NCBI RefSeq assembly: GCF_036174265.1
Contig: NZ_CP108055.1
Location: 3,472,001 to 3,536,000 of the forward strand
Length of the DNA stretch: 64,000 bases
Direction: 5' to 3'
DNA from: Streptomyces sp. NBC_00285
Lineage (GTDB): Bacteria > Actinomycetota > Actinomycetes > Streptomycetales > Streptomycetaceae
This document shows positions 62,027-64,000 of the stretch, piece after piece. Within the stretch, counting starts at the first letter, position 1. Every line of letters begins with the position of its first letter. The position numbers and the translations under genes were made by a program. The notes beneath the pieces were generated by a model. It saw only the letters and a program-made list of their open reading frames with translations. It was not told the DNA's origin and did not search any database.

Positions 62027-63982
62027 ATGACCCACGCCACCGCCTCGACCGAGCGGACGGGCACGTCCCCCTCGGCCACCCACCCCCTGTCACTCCTCGC
62101 AGCCGAGGAGATCGACGCCGCACGGCTGGCCGCCCAGCAGGCCGGACTGACGACGGACACCACCCGGTTCGTGTACGTCGGGCTGGAGGAGCCGCCCAAG
62201 CACGAGGTCCTCGCCCACCGCGACGGCGACGCCGTACGACGCCGGGTGAACATGATCCTCATCGACCGCGAGACTTCGGTCGCCACCGTCGCCGTGGCCG
62301 ACGTCACCAGCGGCGAGGGTGGCAGAGTCGTCGAGTCGAGGACCGTGGACGCGGCGGGCGAGGGGCAAGCCCCCATCCTCGACGAGGAGTTCGACGACAT
62401 CGAGGCCATGCTGCTGCGCAGCGAGGAGTGGCTGAGCGCCCTGGGTAAGCGGGGCGTAGACCCGCAGAAGGTGCGTGCCGTCCCGCTCTCGGCCGGGAAC
62501 TTCGGCCACGAGGACGAGACGGCTCGACGGGTCTGCCGCGTGCTGGCGTTCCTCCAGCTCGACGAAGCCGACCTGCCGTGGGCCCACCCCATCGACGGCG
62601 TGTGCGCCTACGTGGACCTGACGGCCGGCGAGGTCTTCGAGGTGGTCGACAGCGCCGAACTGGCGGTGCCGATGGAGCGCGGCGAGTGGGACGCAAGCCC
62701 GCATGCGGCGCCGATGCGGACCGACCTCAAGGCCCTGGAGATCATCCAGCCCGACGGCCCGAGCTTCACCGTGGACGGCAATCTGATCAGCTGGGCGGAC
62801 TGGTCGTTCCGCTTCACCTTCGATGTCCGTGAAGGACTCGTGCTGCACCAGCTCGGCTTCCGCGACGGCGGTGAGGTGCGCCCCGTCGTCTACCGGGCGT
62901 CCATCCCCGAGATGGTCGTCCCGTACGGTGACCCCTCTCCCGCCCGCTACTGGATCAACTACTTCGACCAGGGCGAGTACATGTTCGGCCGCTACACCAA
63001 CTCCCTGGAGCTGGGCTGCGACTGTCTCGGAGAGATCACGTACTTCGACGCCACGATCAGCGACGAGAAGGGCCGCCCCCGCATCGTCAAGAACGCGATC
63101 TGTCTGCACGAGGAGGACTACGGCGTGCTGTGGAAGCACACCGACCTCTTCAACGGCATGACCGAGACCCGCCGTTCACGGCGCCTGGTCATCTCCTTCT
63201 TCCTCACCATCGGCAACTACGACTACGGCTTCTACTGGTACCTCTACCTCGACGGCACCATCGAACTGCAGGCCAAAGCGACCGGCATCGTCTTCACCTC
63301 CGCCTACACCGGCCCGGACGGCTTCGCCACCCAGATGGCTCCCGGTCTGGGCGCCCCCTTCCACCAGCACCTGTTCTGTGCCCGCCTCGACCTGGCGGTC
63401 GACGGCCACCGCAATGCCGTCGACGAACTCGACGCAGTGGCCGTCCCGGTCAGCGACACCAACCCCCACGGCAACGCCTTCCGACAGGCTCGCACCCGGC
63501 TCACCTCGGAACTCGACGCCCGCCGCACGGCGGACAATCTTCGCTCGCGTACGTGGCTGGTCAGCAACCCCGACAAGCAGAACCGACTGGGCGAGGACGT
63601 GTCCTACGCCCTCCACCCGGAGGGACAGCCGACCCTGCTGGCCGACCCGTCCAGCGTGATCGCCAAGCGCGGCGCCTTCGCCACTCGTCACCTGTGGGTC
63701 ACGCAGTACGACCCCGCTCAGAAGTGGCCCGCCGGCGAGATCGTCAACCAGAGCCCCGGCGGTGACGGCCTGGAGTCGTTCGTCGCCGGTGACCGCCCGC
63801 TGGACGGCGAGGACGTGGTCCTGTGGCACACCTTCGGCCTCACCCACTTCCCACGCCCGGAGGACTGGCCGGTCATGCCCGTCGACTACACCGGCTTCAA
63901 GCTCAAGCCCGTCGGCTTCTTCGACCGCAATCCCGCACTCGACGCACCTCGCGGCACGACGTCGCACTGCCACGGATCGTAA
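62027..63982 (+). CDS. Copper amine oxidase (primary-amine oxidase)
   Basis: 651 residues from ATG 62027, with AAAGGAAGC upstream. N2/N3 domains, then the catalytic domain: YFDQGEYMFGRYTNSLELGC, the TPQ-forming Tyr in TIGNYDYGFYW, copper ligands in PFHQHLFCARLD and HTFGLTHFPRPEDWPVMPVD. It oxidises primary amines to aldehydes with release of ammonia and hydrogen peroxide. Length and motifs match phenylethylamine/histamine oxidases of actinomycetes. The hydrolase upstream could supply the amine. Confidence 0.93.
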   Translation: MTHATASTERTGTSPSATHPLSLLAAEEIDAARLAAQQAGLTTDTTRFVYVGLEEPPKHEVLAHRDGDAVRRRVNMILIDRETSVATVAVADVTSGEGGRVVESRTVDAAGEGQAPILDEEFDDIEAMLLRSEEWLSALGKRGVDPQKVRAVPLSAGNFGHEDETARRVCRVLAFLQLDEADLPWAHPIDGVCAYVDLTAGEVFEVVDSAELAVPMERGEWDASPHAAPMRTDLKALEIIQPDGPSFTVDGNLISWADWSFRFTFDVREGLVLHQLGFRDGGEVRPVVYRASIPEMVVPYGDPSPARYWINYFDQGEYMFGRYTNSLELGCDCLGEITYFDATISDEKGRPRIVKNAICLHEEDYGVLWKHTDLFNGMTETRRSRRLVISFFLTIGNYDYGFYWYLYLDGTIELQAKATGIVFTSAYTGPDGFATQMAPGLGAPFHQHLFCARLDLAVDGHRNAVDELDAVAVPVSDTNPHGNAFRQARTRLTSELDARRTADNLRSRTWLVSNPDKQNRLGEDVSYALHPEGQPTLLADPSSVIAKRGAFATRHLWVTQYDPAQKWPAGEIVNQSPGGDGLESFVAGDRPLDGEDVVLWHTFGLTHFPRPEDWPVMPVDYTGFKLKPVGFFDRNPALDAPRGTTSHCHGS

Positions 63983-63986
63983 GGCC

Positions 63987-64000
63987 ATGACCGCATCCAC
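63987..64000 (+). CDS. Start of a further gene, cut by the window edge
   Basis: ATG 63987 follows AAGG right after the amine oxidase stop; only four codons are visible (MTAS). Likely the next gene of the same operon. Confidence 0.3.

Overview
The window is high-GC DNA with GTG/TTG starts, ATGA/GTGA gene overlaps, many NarL-type two-component systems, ECF/SigE-like sigma factors, Tat-type and LAxTG-type secreted enzymes and LacI-controlled sugar ABC genes. This points to Streptomyces or a close relative, probably an accessory or arm-proximal part of the chromosome. All assignments come from reading the sequence; no database search was run.

Left part, 1-26 kb, reads mainly on the minus strand. 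It holds a partial secreted phosphodiesterase, a UPF0104-type membrane protein coupled to a GT39-like membrane protein, an OmpR/HK pair beside a multi-pass membrane protein, a helicase pseudogene, and a plant-polysaccharide set: a wall-anchored arabinofuranosidase-like enzyme, a CBM13-GH62 arabinofuranosidase, and a permease-permease-binding protein-GH78 rhamnosidase operon. A LacI repressor faces this operon, and AACGTT-core palindromes lie around it. An S15 peptidase, a SigE-family sigma factor and a membrane protein form another coupled group.

25-35 kb is a signalling block. One DesK/DesR-like pair lies beside a divergent methyltransferase-DedA operon. A second cluster reads MMPL exporter, histidine kinase 2, SGNH hydrolase, histidine kinase 1, response regulator. 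The two kinases are paralogues. Kinase 2 has an SGNH gene exactly where kinase 1 has its regulator gene. The MMPL operon and the kinase 1 operon share an ungapped 75-nt promoter module.

35.6-56 kb is an accretion island. Three copies of the 3' half of a CAU-anticodon tRNA gene (36053, 51974, 55501) lie in direct orientation, two of them inside ~690-bp direct repeats. Between the first two are a TetR-MBL hydrolase-MFS-FAH cluster, a TetR/hydrolase/SDR/hydrolase/LtrA cluster, an orphan NarL-type regulator with Glu at the phosphorylation site, an enoyl-CoA hydratase, and many gene fossils (CoA-transferase, methyltransferase, SDR, IS1380). Between the second and third are a HigBA-like toxin-antitoxin pair, a MerR gene with its membrane partner, and Tn3 and response-regulator remnants. 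No integrase gene is visible.

56-64 kb holds an IclR-APC permease pair, a second APC permease, and a TetR-controlled serine hydrolase plus copper amine oxidase, which suggests amide and amine catabolism. The window ends at the start of another gene.
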